Origin: Candidatus Cloacimonadota bacterium
GTDB taxonomy: Bacteria > Cloacimonadota > Cloacimonadia > Cloacimonadales > TCS61
Length of the DNA stretch: 64,000 bases
Assembly (NCBI GenBank): GCA_021734835.1
Contig: JAIPIH010000008.1
Coordinates: forward strand, 34,809-98,808
Direction: 5' to 3'
The notes under the pieces are model-generated. The model was given only the letters and a program-made list of their open reading frames with translations, did not search any database and was not told the DNA's origin. Positions 46,805 through 56,181 of the stretch are shown here, piece after piece. The position numbers and the translations under genes were made by a program. Positions within the stretch are counted from its first letter, which is position 1. Every line of letters begins with the position of its first letter.

Positions 46805-47024
46805 CTCAACTCCATGCATGTTAAATTCGAGAATGTAAATTTATTGTCAAGGTTATTGAGATGGTTTTGGTTTTTGTTATCGAGAAATTTTGATCGTAAT
46901 TATTAACGGAAAATTATTAAAAGTTGAATTAACTTAGCTTTTGCAAAATTAATAATCTACACTAAATTACTATTGACAATTTACAGGATTAAAAGAATGT
47001 AAAAATTATTATTAAGGAATAGAA

Positions 47025-47603
47025 ATGATACATAATCTTTTAAAAGACAAGGAAATTATATTGGCTTCAGGATCTCCCAGAAGAAAGGAAATTTTTGATA
47101 TGATCGGGATCAAAGCATTACAGATACCACCTCATATTGAGGAAAATAACTTTTGTGCTAATCCCAGAAAATTGGTGACTGTACACGCTGAGAATAAAGC
47201 TCTAGCTGTTAGAAAAATGGTTGATAATGACTATTTGATAGTCGGCAGTGATACTGTAGTATTTCAAAAAACAAAGATTATGGAAAAACCGGAAAACAAA
47301 TGGCAGGCAGCAGATTTTCTTACAAAACTCTCCGGCACTCATCACTATGTTTATACTGGGATCGGTGTATCGTACAAAAATCAAATTTACTCAGCTTATG
47401 AAAAAACAAAGGTTTTTTTCAGAGAACTTTCAGCCCATGAAATTGAAGAATATGTTAATACAAAAGAGCCTATGGATAAAGCTGGAGCTTATGGTATACA
47501 AGGCTTTGGAAGCCAATTTGTTAGAAAGATTTCCGGGTGTTATTTTAATGTGATGGGATTTCCAGTTTCACGTTTCTACAAATTATTAGAGGAAATATTA
47601 TGA
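47025..47603 (+). CDS. maf: Maf-like nucleoside triphosphate pyrophosphatase
   Basis: This is a 192-aa house-cleaning NTP pyrophosphatase: IILASGSPRRKEIFDMIGI, IVGSDTVVFQ (catalytic Asp), EKPENKWQAADFLTKLSG and EPMDKAGAYGIQGFGSQFV. It acts on dTTP/UTP or modified nucleotides in related proteins. It overlaps the downstream 8-oxoguanine deaminase-like gene by 4 bp, so the pair may clean damaged nucleotides and bases. Confidence 0.93.
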   Translation: MIHNLLKDKEIILASGSPRRKEIFDMIGIKALQIPPHIEENNFCANPRKLVTVHAENKALAVRKMVDNDYLIVGSDTVVFQKTKIMEKPENKWQAADFLTKLSGTHHYVYTGIGVSYKNQIYSAYEKTKVFFRELSAHEIEEYVNTKEPMDKAGAYGIQGFGSQFVRKISGCYFNVMGFPVSRFYKLLEEIL

Positions 47604-48997
47604 AAAAAATATTAATTAAAGATCCTGCCTTGATAGCTACTATGAATGATAATATGGAGGAATGGAAGGGAGGACACATTCTGATCGAAGGTAATAAAAT
47701 ATCTTCTCTTGGTAAAGATCCCTATAACGGAAGCTATGACGAAGAGATCGATGCAGCTGGAATGGTTATTTTACCCGGTTTCATTAACACGCATCATCAT
47801 TTATATCAAAGCTTAACCCGTAATATACCGCGTATGCAGGATCAGGAACTTTTCCCCTGGCTTGTCGATCATTATCAGGTCTGGCGGGAAGTAACAGAAG
47901 AAGCAATTTACGTGAGTAGTAAAACAGGGCTTTTAGAAATGATGTTGAGTGGCGTGACAACAAGTTCTGATCATCTTTATCTTTTCCCTGATAAATGTAC
48001 TAATGAGCTTATAGATATTGAGATAAAAGCTGCACATGAACTTGGCATCCGCTTTCAACCAACCAGGGGATCGATGTCGTTAAGTAAAAAAGACGGCGGT
48101 CTTCCTCCTGACGATGTCGTGCAATCAGAAGCTGTGATAATGCAGGATTCTCAGAGATTAATAGACAAGTATCATGATGAAAATCCGGGTGCTATGATCA
48201 GAATATCTCTTGCTCCCTGTTCCCCATTTTCTGTGACTCCCGAATTAATGAAGCAAACTGCAGAAATGGCAAAAGAACAGAATTTGATGTTTCATACACA
48301 TTTAGCAGAAACTATTGATGAAGAAAATTTCTGCATCGAGAAATTTGGGGCACGCCCTGCTGCATATCTAGATTCATTAGGCTGGATCAGCGGAAATTCA
48401 TGGGTAGCTCATGCTGTACATCTTTCTGATGATGAGATAAAACAAATGGGTGAATGCGGAATGGGGATTTCTCATTGTCCATCATCCAACATGCGCCTGG
48501 GTTCAGGAATAGCCAGAATTAAAGAAATGTTGAAAGCAGGAGTTGCAGTAAGTTTAGCCGTTGATGGTTCAGCTTCTAATGATTCCGGTAATATGTTATC
48601 CGAGTTAAGATTAGCAATGCTTCTCAGCCGCTTGAGAAAACCGGAATTCTGGTTAACTGCACGAGAAGTGCTACGCATTGCTACTCGTGGCGGTGCTGCT
48701 GCTTTAGGCCGAGATGATATCGGAGAATTATCTGTTGGGAAACAAGCAGATATCTCTTTATTTTCCATTGACCACCTTGAATATGCAGGTTCACACTCAG
48801 ATTCACTAGCTTCTCTTTTATTCACCCAAAGAATGAGACCGGTAGATCACTTGATAATTAATGGAGAAGTACAAATTAGAGATGGTAAAGCCGATGTAAA
48901 CCTGGAAGATCTGATTAAAGATCATAACAGGATCAGTGATGAAATGATAAAAAGAGCAAAAAATAATACAAGGATAGATTTTTACAATAAACAATAA
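47600..48997 (+). CDS. 8-oxoguanine deaminase-type amidohydrolase
   Basis: This is a 465-aa metal-dependent amidohydrolase: GFINTHHHLYQSLTR (HxH zinc site), RFQPTRGSMSLSKKDGGLPPDD, HTHLAETIDEE, VAHAVHLSDDEI and SLAVDGSASNDSGN (catalytic Asp). The RGSMSLSKKDGGLPPD block is typical of 8-oxoguanine deaminases as opposed to TrzN/AtzB-type s-triazine hydrolases. Converts 8-oxoguanine to urate in that family. Confidence 0.85.
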   Translation: MKKILIKDPALIATMNDNMEEWKGGHILIEGNKISSLGKDPYNGSYDEEIDAAGMVILPGFINTHHHLYQSLTRNIPRMQDQELFPWLVDHYQVWREVTEEAIYVSSKTGLLEMMLSGVTTSSDHLYLFPDKCTNELIDIEIKAAHELGIRFQPTRGSMSLSKKDGGLPPDDVVQSEAVIMQDSQRLIDKYHDENPGAMIRISLAPCSPFSVTPELMKQTAEMAKEQNLMFHTHLAETIDEENFCIEKFGARPAAYLDSLGWISGNSWVAHAVHLSDDEIKQMGECGMGISHCPSSNMRLGSGIARIKEMLKAGVAVSLAVDGSASNDSGNMLSELRLAMLLSRLRKPEFWLTAREVLRIATRGGAAALGRDDIGELSVGKQADISLFSIDHLEYAGSHSDSLASLLFTQRMRPVDHLIINGEVQIRDGKADVNLEDLIKDHNRISDEMIKRAKNNTRIDFYNKQ

Positions 48998-48998
48998 T

Positions 48999-50471
48999 AT
49001 GAAGCTTTATCTCAATGCCAGATTTTATTCAATGCGGGAAGAAGGAGAATGTTTTAAAGCAATCCTCGTTGATGATAATGGAGTAATTCAGGAGACTTTC
49101 AAAACTGCACCAAAATTACCAAATGTGGAAAGAATTGATCTTGATCATTGTTTTGTGTATCCGGGATTTATAGATACTCATACACATTCTTTTGAAGGTG
49201 GTTTGTATAGTTTAAGCGTTGATCTGGAAAACGCTGATACACTTCAGAATCTTTTTGATCTTCTAGCTGAGGCAAAACCTGTTAGTGGAAAAGTTTTTGC
49301 CTTCCACTTTGATGAGAATAATATCAAGGAAAAGAGATTTCCAACAAAACAGGAACTAGATAAAATATTTCCTGATATTCCCCTAATTCTAAGGCGAGTT
49401 GATGGACACAGCTGTGTAATAAATTCGAAGGCTGCAGAAATGATAGACTTGAAATCACTACCTGACTTCAATGGATTACTTACAGGTAGGGATAACGGAA
49501 AGGTGTCTAACTGGTTTCATAGAAACTTAACGAATGAGACCATACTTAATGCTTATCAGCAAGCAGCAAAAATTGCTCTCAAAACAGGCCATACCGCAAT
49601 TCATACTATGATAGGCGATGCTTATTCAAATCTTAAGCATTACAAACTTATCAAGGAAAACATGCACCATTTTCCCATTGAGTTTATACTTTATCCGCAA
49701 ATCACTGATGTTGATATTGCTTTAGATATAGGTTCACCCAGAATTGGCGGTTGTATTTTAGCTGATGGTTCTTTCGGCTCTTTCACTGCTGCGCTGTTAA
49801 ATCCATATTCTGATAAGCCTGATTCCAGCGGAATACTTTACCGCTCAGATGAATTCTGGTTAAATTTTATCACCAGAGCTCATCAAAAAAACTTACAAGT
49901 GGCAGTTCACTGCATTGGAGATGCAGCAATTACTCAAATTTTGAATTGTTATGAAAAAGTTCAGCAAAACGACCCAAAAGACCTAAAACACATAATAGTA
50001 CACAATGAACTTACTTCAGATGAAATGCTGAATAGAGTTTCAAAAGCGAATATTAGTACAGCGATGCAGCCAATGTTTGATAGATTATGGGCAGGTACAA
50101 ATGGGCTTTATGTAAAAAGATTAGGACCCGAGAGAACATCGCGAACAAATAGGCTTGCTTCAATATATAATAGAAATATACTTCTTACTGGTGGTTCTGA
50201 TTGGTACATTACTGAAATTGATGCCCTCAAAGGAATTGATGCTGCCACCAGAATGCATAATGAAACAGAAAGGTTAACCCCTTATCAGGCAATTGAAATT
50301 TATACAAAAAATGCAGCAATTCTATCTTGTGACGAAAATAGATTTGGAACAATTGAGAAAGGTAAACTGGCTAATCTTACTTGTTTGAAAGAGGATATTT
50401 TAGAAAGTCATTCAATAAAAGATATTCAGATTGATTCAGTAATTGTAGATGGAAAGTACTATTTCAGTTAA
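48999..50471 (+). CDS. Amidohydrolase family 3 (YtcJ-like)
   Basis: This is a 490-aa amidohydrolase: YPGFIDTHTHSFEGGLYSLSVDLENADTLQNLFDLL, LRRVDGHSCVINSKAAEMI, GCILADGSFGSFTAALL, VAVHCIGDAAITQILNCYE and GGSDWYITEIDALKGI. The substrate is unknown. It begins 1 bp after the deaminase stop, so it is co-transcribed with maf and the deaminase. Confidence 0.87.
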   Translation: MKLYLNARFYSMREEGECFKAILVDDNGVIQETFKTAPKLPNVERIDLDHCFVYPGFIDTHTHSFEGGLYSLSVDLENADTLQNLFDLLAEAKPVSGKVFAFHFDENNIKEKRFPTKQELDKIFPDIPLILRRVDGHSCVINSKAAEMIDLKSLPDFNGLLTGRDNGKVSNWFHRNLTNETILNAYQQAAKIALKTGHTAIHTMIGDAYSNLKHYKLIKENMHHFPIEFILYPQITDVDIALDIGSPRIGGCILADGSFGSFTAALLNPYSDKPDSSGILYRSDEFWLNFITRAHQKNLQVAVHCIGDAAITQILNCYEKVQQNDPKDLKHIIVHNELTSDEMLNRVSKANISTAMQPMFDRLWAGTNGLYVKRLGPERTSRTNRLASIYNRNILLTGGSDWYITEIDALKGIDAATRMHNETERLTPYQAIEIYTKNAAILSCDENRFGTIEKGKLANLTCLKEDILESHSIKDIQIDSVIVDGKYYFS

Positions 50472-50702
50472 CATAAAATTCTTTGTAAGATCTCCATATG
50501 GAATGTAATTTATAAATTTTAATATTTATATATTATCATCTAGATTTATTGATGAGACTGGTGTATGCTATAAACGTTACAGAAGATTACAATGATTCTT
50601 TTTTTCTACAATAATTTTGATTTTATCTTTTTGTGAAGTGAATGCTTCATCTTGTGATAAAGGAATTACACCCTTTTCATTTGGTTGGAACTACCTGAGT
50701 GT

Positions 50703-50972
50703 CTAAATTGGCATATTCTTTGCATCAAAAGTATCAACCTTATTCGGCATAATCGGAAATTCGATAACCTTGATTGTAGATCCTTGAGAAGCGCATTTCG
50801 CTATGAATTCAAATCCCATAATCTGTAAGCCAATAACTTCAGCATCACCAGAAGGAGTAGCAAGTATGAGATTTATAAAGTTTATGTTATAATTGTCAAA
50901 GACGGAAACATAAAACTCTGCGGCTGCGTTTGGCGAGGGCTTCAAACCATAAATGTGGGATAATTTTTTACA
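50703..50972 (-). pseudogene. Degenerate PhnB-like (VOC fold) gene
   Basis: The minus-strand frame after the intact PhnB-like gene begins ATG TAA AAA, then KIIPHLWF, the usual PhnB N-terminus. The reading then shifts near 50940 to SPNAAAEFYVSVFDN...GDAEVIGLQIMGFEFIAKCASQG. So a stop lies directly after the start codon, there is a frameshift after ~9 codons, and the C-terminal half is missing (about 90 codons in place of ~140). These are remains of a second VOC-family protein next to an intact paralogue. Confidence 0.75.
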
Positions 50973-50974
50973 TA

Positions 50975-51403
50975 TTATCGTTCACTATGATAATTAATCA
51001 TCCAGTACACCCCAAATTTATCCTGAAAGCTGCCGTAATAGTCACCCCACTGCTGGTCAGCCAATTGCATTTCGATCTTTCCGCCATCCGAAAGAGCGCT
51101 GAAAAGGCGATCTGCTTCCTCCTTGCTGTCGGGGTGAATGGACATATGAATGTTGTTGCCCTGCACTAATTTTTGTCCTAGTGACTCCAGCGCATCTGTT
51201 CCCATTAACATTTGATCTTTACCTATGGGCAGTCCGATGTGCATAATCTTGTCAGCGTCTTTTTTGGGAATAATTACTCCTTCCATCGGCATATCATTGA
51301 ATCTGACTACAGAGATAAACTCACCTCCAAAAACTGATTTGTAAAAATTAAAGGCTTGTTCTGTTGTACCTGCAAAATTGAGATAGGGATTAAATTTTGT
51401 CAT
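50975..51403 (-). CDS. PhnB-like VOC/glyoxalase-fold protein
   Basis: This is a 142-aa protein of the PhnB-like VOC group: KFNPYLNFAGTTEQAFNFYKSVFGGEF, IMHIGLPIGKDQMLMGTDALESLG and the C-terminal WGDYYGSFQDKFGVYWMINYH. The family is widespread and poorly characterised (not the phosphonate enzymes it was named for). Its ATG overlaps the stop of the upstream AHSA1-type frame as ATGA once that gene's frameshift is corrected. Confidence 0.88.
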   Translation of the reverse strand: MTKFNPYLNFAGTTEQAFNFYKSVFGGEFISVVRFNDMPMEGVIIPKKDADKIMHIGLPIGKDQMLMGTDALESLGQKLVQGNNIHMSIHPDSKEEADRLFSALSDGGKIEMQLADQQWGDYYGSFQDKFGVYWMINYHSER

Positions 51404-51899
51404 TTGTTTCCCTCCACATATTGTTTATAATTGTTCAATATAGCATGCCATCCACTTAGCTGTATTTCAATCGAATTCGTAGTTTCGAACTCAAAAGTTT
51501 TTTTATACGATTCTTATTCTTTGTAAATTTAATTTTTACTTTTCTCTTGTCACCCATAGTATAAGCAATTAATCTATTCGTCGATATTGCATGATAAATA
51601 CTCCAGAAATCAAAACCGGTACTTCCGTTTATTACTTCCATTCGGTACAGGAATTTTCCCCTCGGTTGTAAATCGTTTTCAGCTTTTGGTGAGCGCCAGT
51701 CAGCCGAAACATGGTTCAATTGCACGATGTATTCCGGCGAAGTGTAAAGTTCCCAGACTTTTTCACAAGGTGCATTGATAACTGCTTGTATTGTAATTGT
51801 TTTTTTAGTTTCGAAAGGATCTAGCTCTTTGATATTAGAATTAATACAGATTTCCCCACTTTTAGGGCTTGAGAAACTTACGTTTTCTGGTGGAATCAT
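51400..51899 (-). pseudogene. AHSA1/SRPBCC domain gene, frameshift in A-run
   Basis: The N-terminal part is a START-like AHSA1 domain (ITIQAVINAPCEKVWELYTSPEYIVQLNHVSADWRSPKAENDLQPRGKFLYRMEV; FDFWSIYHAI; IAYTMGDKRKVKIKFT). At the A7 run near 51500 the frame is lost and ends in a short unrelated tail. With one more A the sequence continues KTFEFETTNSIEIQLSGWHAILNNYKQYVEGNK and stops at 51400, overlapping the next ATG. This restores the canonical C-terminus, so the gene is one base short. Confidence 0.85.
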
Positions 51900-52017
51900 T
51901 TATTAAAGCAGCTTAAAATAACTCTTCGCTAAGTATGCTTTGAATACCTTCAATACAACTCCAATCCTTTTCATAATTGTGTAAAGAAGAATATGTCACT
52001 TCATTACCGGATAAAAC

Positions 52018-52593
52018 TTAGACCCTGAGCGAACCGCGGAATCCTCTGGCGGCATAGTAGGATTCGGCACCGTTATGATACACAAAGATAGTGTTATAGC
52101 GCCGATCACAAAATAAAGCACCGCCAAGACTTCTAATAGTAATAGGTGTTTTCACCCAACTCGATGTTTTCAAATCGAAGTTTCCAAGTTTCTGCAGCTC
52201 TCGATATAGTGCCTCTGTTAAAATTTCGATGCGCATGGCTGCTGCCATATCAATAGCGGAATCATCTGGTTTATTTTCCTTTCTTGACTCCAGAGCCTCT
52301 CGGTCATAACAAACACTTCTCCGCCCCTTAGGACTTTCCATCGAACAATCATAAAAAATGTATTTGCCGCTCTCTTTATCATGACCAACAACATCCGGTT
52401 CACCGCCAGTTCTTTCCATTTCATTAAGCGACCACAGTTTTTCAGGATTAGCTACCAGCTTAACAATTACCTTACCCCATTCAATGCCTCTATGACGGCT
52501 CATGTTTTTCTTAAAACGTAATTTCAATGTTCTGAGTAGATCTTTCTGTTGCTCAGATGACAACATCTCTTTTTCTATATTATCGTCGTCCAT
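52018..52593 (-). CDS. DUF4256 family protein
   Basis: This is a 191-aa soluble protein with the strong family core ERTGGEPDVVGHD, YIFYDCSMESPKGRRSVCYDREALESRKENKP and the highly conserved C-terminus LFCDRRYNTIFVYHNGAESYYAARGFRGSLRV. Function is unknown. Members are scattered across phyla, consistent with horizontal movement. It is transcribed alone. Confidence 0.85.
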   Translation of the reverse strand: MDDDNIEKEMLSSEQQKDLLRTLKLRFKKNMSRHRGIEWGKVIVKLVANPEKLWSLNEMERTGGEPDVVGHDKESGKYIFYDCSMESPKGRRSVCYDREALESRKENKPDDSAIDMAAAMRIEILTEALYRELQKLGNFDLKTSSWVKTPITIRSLGGALFCDRRYNTIFVYHNGAESYYAARGFRGSLRV

Positions 52594-53300
52594 ACTTTTA
52601 AATCAATTTCGTCTGGTTGGTGTGGAATTAGCATAACATCGCGATATAATGCAATATTCGCTATTAAGTTTACCTAGATCTTTGTTAGATATCATTTCTA
52701 ATTCTACCTTTTTTTAAAAAATACATATAAACAAAGCAATTTAAAAAACTCTTTTTTAGTCAACTCAAATAATATCTTGCATAAGATACAAATTCTTTTC
52801 ATTTTCAGGGTAGTTCTTTGTACTTATGAAATAGGATAGTAAAAGATAATTTATTCAGTTAATGCATAGACGAGAATGAAAAACTATAAATAGAAAACAG
52901 AAGAATAATATATTCATTGGTGTGAGCTTATTTTTCCTAACTCATGAGAAATTGAATAGAATTATAGTTGAATCGTTTATTCAAAAGGAACTTTATTCAA
53001 ACATTGACCATAAAAGCGGGATTCTGGAAGTTATCGATGTTATTAATACACCTTATTGCTTATGAGACAGTATCTTACGCTTGAAGTCCCTACTTCGAGA
53101 TTAGTACAAAATAATTGACAGGAATTAAACTGGACATGAACTGGTTTTTGTCTAATGTAGATTAGGATTACATCAGAGTAAAATGTTCGTAATATATATA
53201 ACAATAGGATGATAAATGATTTGTTTGAATTATTGAATTAAATGCAAAGCAAAAGGCTAACAATTCGGATTTAATAAAATTATAATATAGGAGGTAAAAA
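52594..53300. other. 707-bp region without a convincing gene
   Basis: AT-rich. The longest coding-like stretch is a GTG-initiated frame at 52922-53065 on the plus strand (47 aa, THEKLNRIIVESFIQKELYS...). It has protein-like composition but no ribosome binding site and no recognised family; it could be a gene remnant. No tRNA, repeat array or strong hairpin is seen. Confidence 0.5.
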
Positions 53301-53522
53301 ATGTTTCACGGAATGAACGGATATGGTTGGGGAATGGGCTGGAGCTGGATAATTGGTCTATTGTTTCTTATAGTTATTATTTGGTTGATTGTTAGATTAT
53401 TAAGTCAAAATAATCAATCGCAAGTTTACCACAAAACTCCTCTTGACATTCTAAAGGAGAGATATGCCAAAGGTGAAATTGATAAAGAGGAATATGAGGA
53501 ACGAAAAAAAGTTCTAAGATAA
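53301..53522 (+). CDS. SHOCT-domain small membrane protein
   Basis: This is a 73-aa protein. The Gly/Trp/Met-rich N-terminus MFHGMNGYGWGMGWSW precedes one TM helix (IIGLLFLIVIIWLIVRLL), and the C-terminal ~30 residues form a SHOCT motif (TPLDILKERYAKGEIDKEEYEERKKVL). RBS TAGGAGGTAAAAA is strong. Similar proteins are common and their function is unclear; oligomerisation is suggested for the SHOCT helix pair. Confidence 0.85.
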   Translation: MFHGMNGYGWGMGWSWIIGLLFLIVIIWLIVRLLSQNNQSQVYHKTPLDILKERYAKGEIDKEEYEERKKVLR

Positions 53523-53815
53523 ATAAACATTCTGAACATGATCATAAACGGTTACGATGTCAACGTAAATAACATAAGAAAAATAAAACCAATAAATTAC
53601 GAGACCCGAAAATATTCAGTACAACGGCTAACAGAGTGCTTGTATTCAGAACAACAGAACACCCTTAAACCTTGTAAAAGTTAAAGTGAAGATCTATTAA
53701 CCAAAAAAATGGAACTCGTTGTAAAACCATGTAGGTGGAATTCATTAAGATGTCTACGAGTTATCCAGGGGTGGGAACAATAATTTTTTTTGAGAATTTC
53801 TATTGAGGTGGAAAA

Positions 53816-54271
53816 ATGAGAGAGTATAAATTTGATGCGATGATACGAGCATCAGAGATTGGCAGTGGTGGAGCTTATATAGAATTTCCCTATAATGTAG
53901 AAAAAGAGTTTGGCACTAAAGGGCGCGTTAAAGTTGTTTGCTTTTATGAAGATATAGAATATCGTGGTTCCTTAGTTAAAATGGGTACAAAATGTCACAT
54001 AATTGGAATCACCAAACAAATACGTAGCAAAATAAGAAAAAGTATAGGTGATAAAATAGAAGTACGTATTTATAAAGATGAGAGTGAAAGAAAGGTAGAT
54101 ATTCACCCTTTATTGATTCAAGAATTTATTCGGGACAAATTGATAAAGGAAAATTACGAAAAGCTTTCATACACGGGTAAAAAGGAAATTTTTAAAGAAT
54201 TATCAAATGCTAAAAAAGATGTGACAAAAAAGAGAAGACTAAAAAAAATAATTTTGAAATTGATGAAATAA
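53816..54271 (+). CDS. DUF1905 / YdeI-type domain protein
   Basis: This is a 151-aa protein. The N-terminal ~90 residues match DUF1905 (YKFDAMIRASEIGSGGAYIEFPYNVEKEFGTKGRVKVVCFYEDIEYRGSLVKMGTKCHIIGITKQIRSKI). The basic C-terminal helices (YEKLSYTGKKEIFKELSNAKKDVTKKRRLKKI) resemble the YdeI/OmpD-associated element. Function unknown. RBS GAGGTGG. The frame is intact. Confidence 0.82.
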   Translation: MREYKFDAMIRASEIGSGGAYIEFPYNVEKEFGTKGRVKVVCFYEDIEYRGSLVKMGTKCHIIGITKQIRSKIRKSIGDKIEVRIYKDESERKVDIHPLLIQEFIRDKLIKENYEKLSYTGKKEIFKELSNAKKDVTKKRRLKKIILKLMK

Positions 54272-54538
54272 TTAAGCTCTATTCTTTTTTATATACAAGA
54301 TTGTAAAATCAGTGTGAATTTGTTAATTTCTCTTCGATTGAAACACCAGCCAACACAAAATTGCCTGTTTGGTTTTTTTTTAGTCATAACATCCAAACTT
54401 GGGGATGTAAGATAAAACTATCTAGGGATTAGAACATCGGTAATATCGAACCTTACCCGTAGTGCTTCTTGATGTATTTTTCTTGCTCGAACAGCTGCTG
54501 GATTCAGGAATAAATTTGATATTTGTTAAGACAAAATT

Positions 54539-55405
54539 TTATTTATTTTGTAAATTATAGGCAATTATTACATTTTTTAATAGCATTGCTGTGGTTATTG
54601 TCCCAACACCACCTGGTACTGGCGTAACGGCTTCAGATTTTTCAAAACAGTTTTCATAATCCACATCACCAACGTAGCGATACCCTTTTTCAGCATCTTC
54701 AATTTGGTTCACACCTACATCAATGACAATTGCATTTTCATTGATCATATCATTTGTAATGAATAAAGGCTTTCCGATTGCTACAATGAGAATATCTGCC
54801 TGTTTTGTATGAAAGCACAAATCTTTAGTTCTACTGTGACAAACAGTAATTGTTGCATTTCCGGTTTTATTTTTTCTTAACAATAAATTTGCTAAGGGTT
54901 TTCCAACAATATCGCTTCTTCCAACTATCACAATATGTTTGCCTTCTGTTTTTACTTCGTAGAAAGAGAGAAGTTCTAAAACAGCAGCAGGTGTAGCCGG
55001 AATAAAGCCTTGTTTATCCAGAACTAGATTACCCATATTAATGGGATGAAATGCATCCACGTCCTTTTGAGGTTTGATATGCATAACGATCTCAGATTCA
55101 TCAAGATGGCTTGGTAAAGGTTTTTGCAACATGATAGCATTCACTTCATTATTTGCATTTAATTCGTCTATTTTTGAGAGCAAGGATTTTTGTTCTATTG
55201 TTTTTGGTAAGATAATGGTTTCAACTTCTATACCGATTTTAGAGCCTTTTTTCTCTAAATTCTGCACATAATATTCTGCTGCCGGATCTTTACCAATAAG
55301 TAATATCACTAACTTTGGTTTAATATTATTTTTTTCAATTTCTTTTTGAATTTCATTATAAATTCTTTTAGCAACTTTTTTCCCGGATAATCTTCTCTCC
55401 ATCAA
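54539..55405 (-). CDS. folD: FolD methylenetetrahydrofolate dehydrogenase (cyclohydrolase activity uncertain)
   Basis: This is a 288-aa folate enzyme: IPKL-like core PKLVILLIGKDPAAEYYVQNLEKKG, MLQKPLPSHLDE (Gln), QKDVDAFHPINMGNL (Asp), VIVGRSDIVGKPLANLLL (NADP fold) and TPVPGGVGTITTAMLLKN. In my manual alignment the cyclohydrolase Lys expected in Y-V-x-x-K is Leu (YVQNLEKK), with Lys two positions later, so cyclohydrolase activity may be weak or absent. It overlaps the ymdB stop by 4 bp. Confidence 0.93.
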   Translation of the reverse strand: MMERRLSGKKVAKRIYNEIQKEIEKNNIKPKLVILLIGKDPAAEYYVQNLEKKGSKIGIEVETIILPKTIEQKSLLSKIDELNANNEVNAIMLQKPLPSHLDESEIVMHIKPQKDVDAFHPINMGNLVLDKQGFIPATPAAVLELLSFYEVKTEGKHIVIVGRSDIVGKPLANLLLRKNKTGNATITVCHSRTKDLCFHTKQADILIVAIGKPLFITNDMINENAIVIDVGVNQIEDAEKGYRYVGDVDYENCFEKSEAVTPVPGGVGTITTAMLLKNVIIAYNLQNK

Positions 55406-56181
55406 TACTTCCGTTTAATTCTTGTGATTTTAACAGCCTTACCGGTTTTATCATCTATTTCTAAAGCAACTGCATTGATTTGAAGTCCATTTTCCGCAAT
55501 ATCAAATTTTTGAGGCATAGAAGTGATCATTTTTTGGATAACTATCTCTTTGGTCATGCCAATGCTGGAATCGTGAGGTCCTGTCATGCCAACATCTGTA
55601 ATATAAGCAGTCTGCTGTGGAAGGATCTCCTCATCAGCAGTTTGGATATGCGTATGTGTTCCCAGTATTGCACTGACCTGTCCGTCAAAATAAAAGCCAA
55701 AAGCTCGTTTCTCGGCAGTTGCTTCGGCATGGAAATCCACAATAATTTTGTTAGTAATCTTCTTGATTTCTGGGAGGAGCTTCTCCAAGGCTGTAAAAGG
55801 TGAATCAGCAGGACTCATATAAACTTGTCCAACCAGATTTATCACACAAATTTTCGTTTTTCCAGAATTGGCAATATAGCTAGTTGCACCAACTGCTTTT
55901 TCGGAAAAATTAAGTGGTCTTAAAATTCTTACTTCATTTTCGATAAAATCAATTGATTCTTTTCTATCCCAGATATGATTCCCGCTGGTAAAACAGTCTA
56001 TTCCGCTACGAAACAGTTTGCCGGCTGTTTTTTCTGTTATCCCTTTCCCATGTGCAGTATTTTCCCCATTAGCGATACAAAAGTCTATAGCAAATTCTTT
56101 TTTTAGTACCGAGAGATTTTCTGTTATCAGCTTTCTCCCGGGTGAGCCAAAAATATCACCTATAAATAAAACATTCATCAC
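55402..56181 (-). CDS. ymdB: YmdB-family metallophosphoesterase
   Basis: This is a 259-aa TIGR00282-type calcineurin-like phosphoesterase: NVLFIGDIFGSPGRK (metal Asp), CIANGENTAHGKGIT, CFTSGNHIWDRKE, IIVDFHAEATAEKRAFGFYFDGQVSAILGTHTHIQTAD. B. subtilis YmdB hydrolyses 2',3'-cyclic AMP and influences motility and biofilm choices. It is directly downstream of rny with a 4-bp overlap, the same pairing as in B. subtilis. Confidence 0.92.
   Translation of the reverse strand: MMNVLFIGDIFGSPGRKLITENLSVLKKEFAIDFCIANGENTAHGKGITEKTAGKLFRSGIDCFTSGNHIWDRKESIDFIENEVRILRPLNFSEKAVGATSYIANSGKTKICVINLVGQVYMSPADSPFTALEKLLPEIKKITNKIIVDFHAEATAEKRAFGFYFDGQVSAILGTHTHIQTADEEILPQQTAYITDVGMTGPHDSSIGMTKEIVIQKMITSMPQKFDIAENGLQINAVALEIDDKTGKAVKITRIKRKY

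Noticed and set aside
53600..53660. GGCTAACA-type sequence resembling an integron attC core
   Set aside because: No matching GTTRRRY partner at the right spacing, no imperfect long palindrome and no integrase in the window. Kept only as a thing to test.
54380..54538. Coding-like minus-strand stub (NPAAVRARKIHQEALRV) after folD
   Set aside because: Fewer than 40 codons, no start or RBS, and other frames are equally open. It could be a remnant but cannot be supported.
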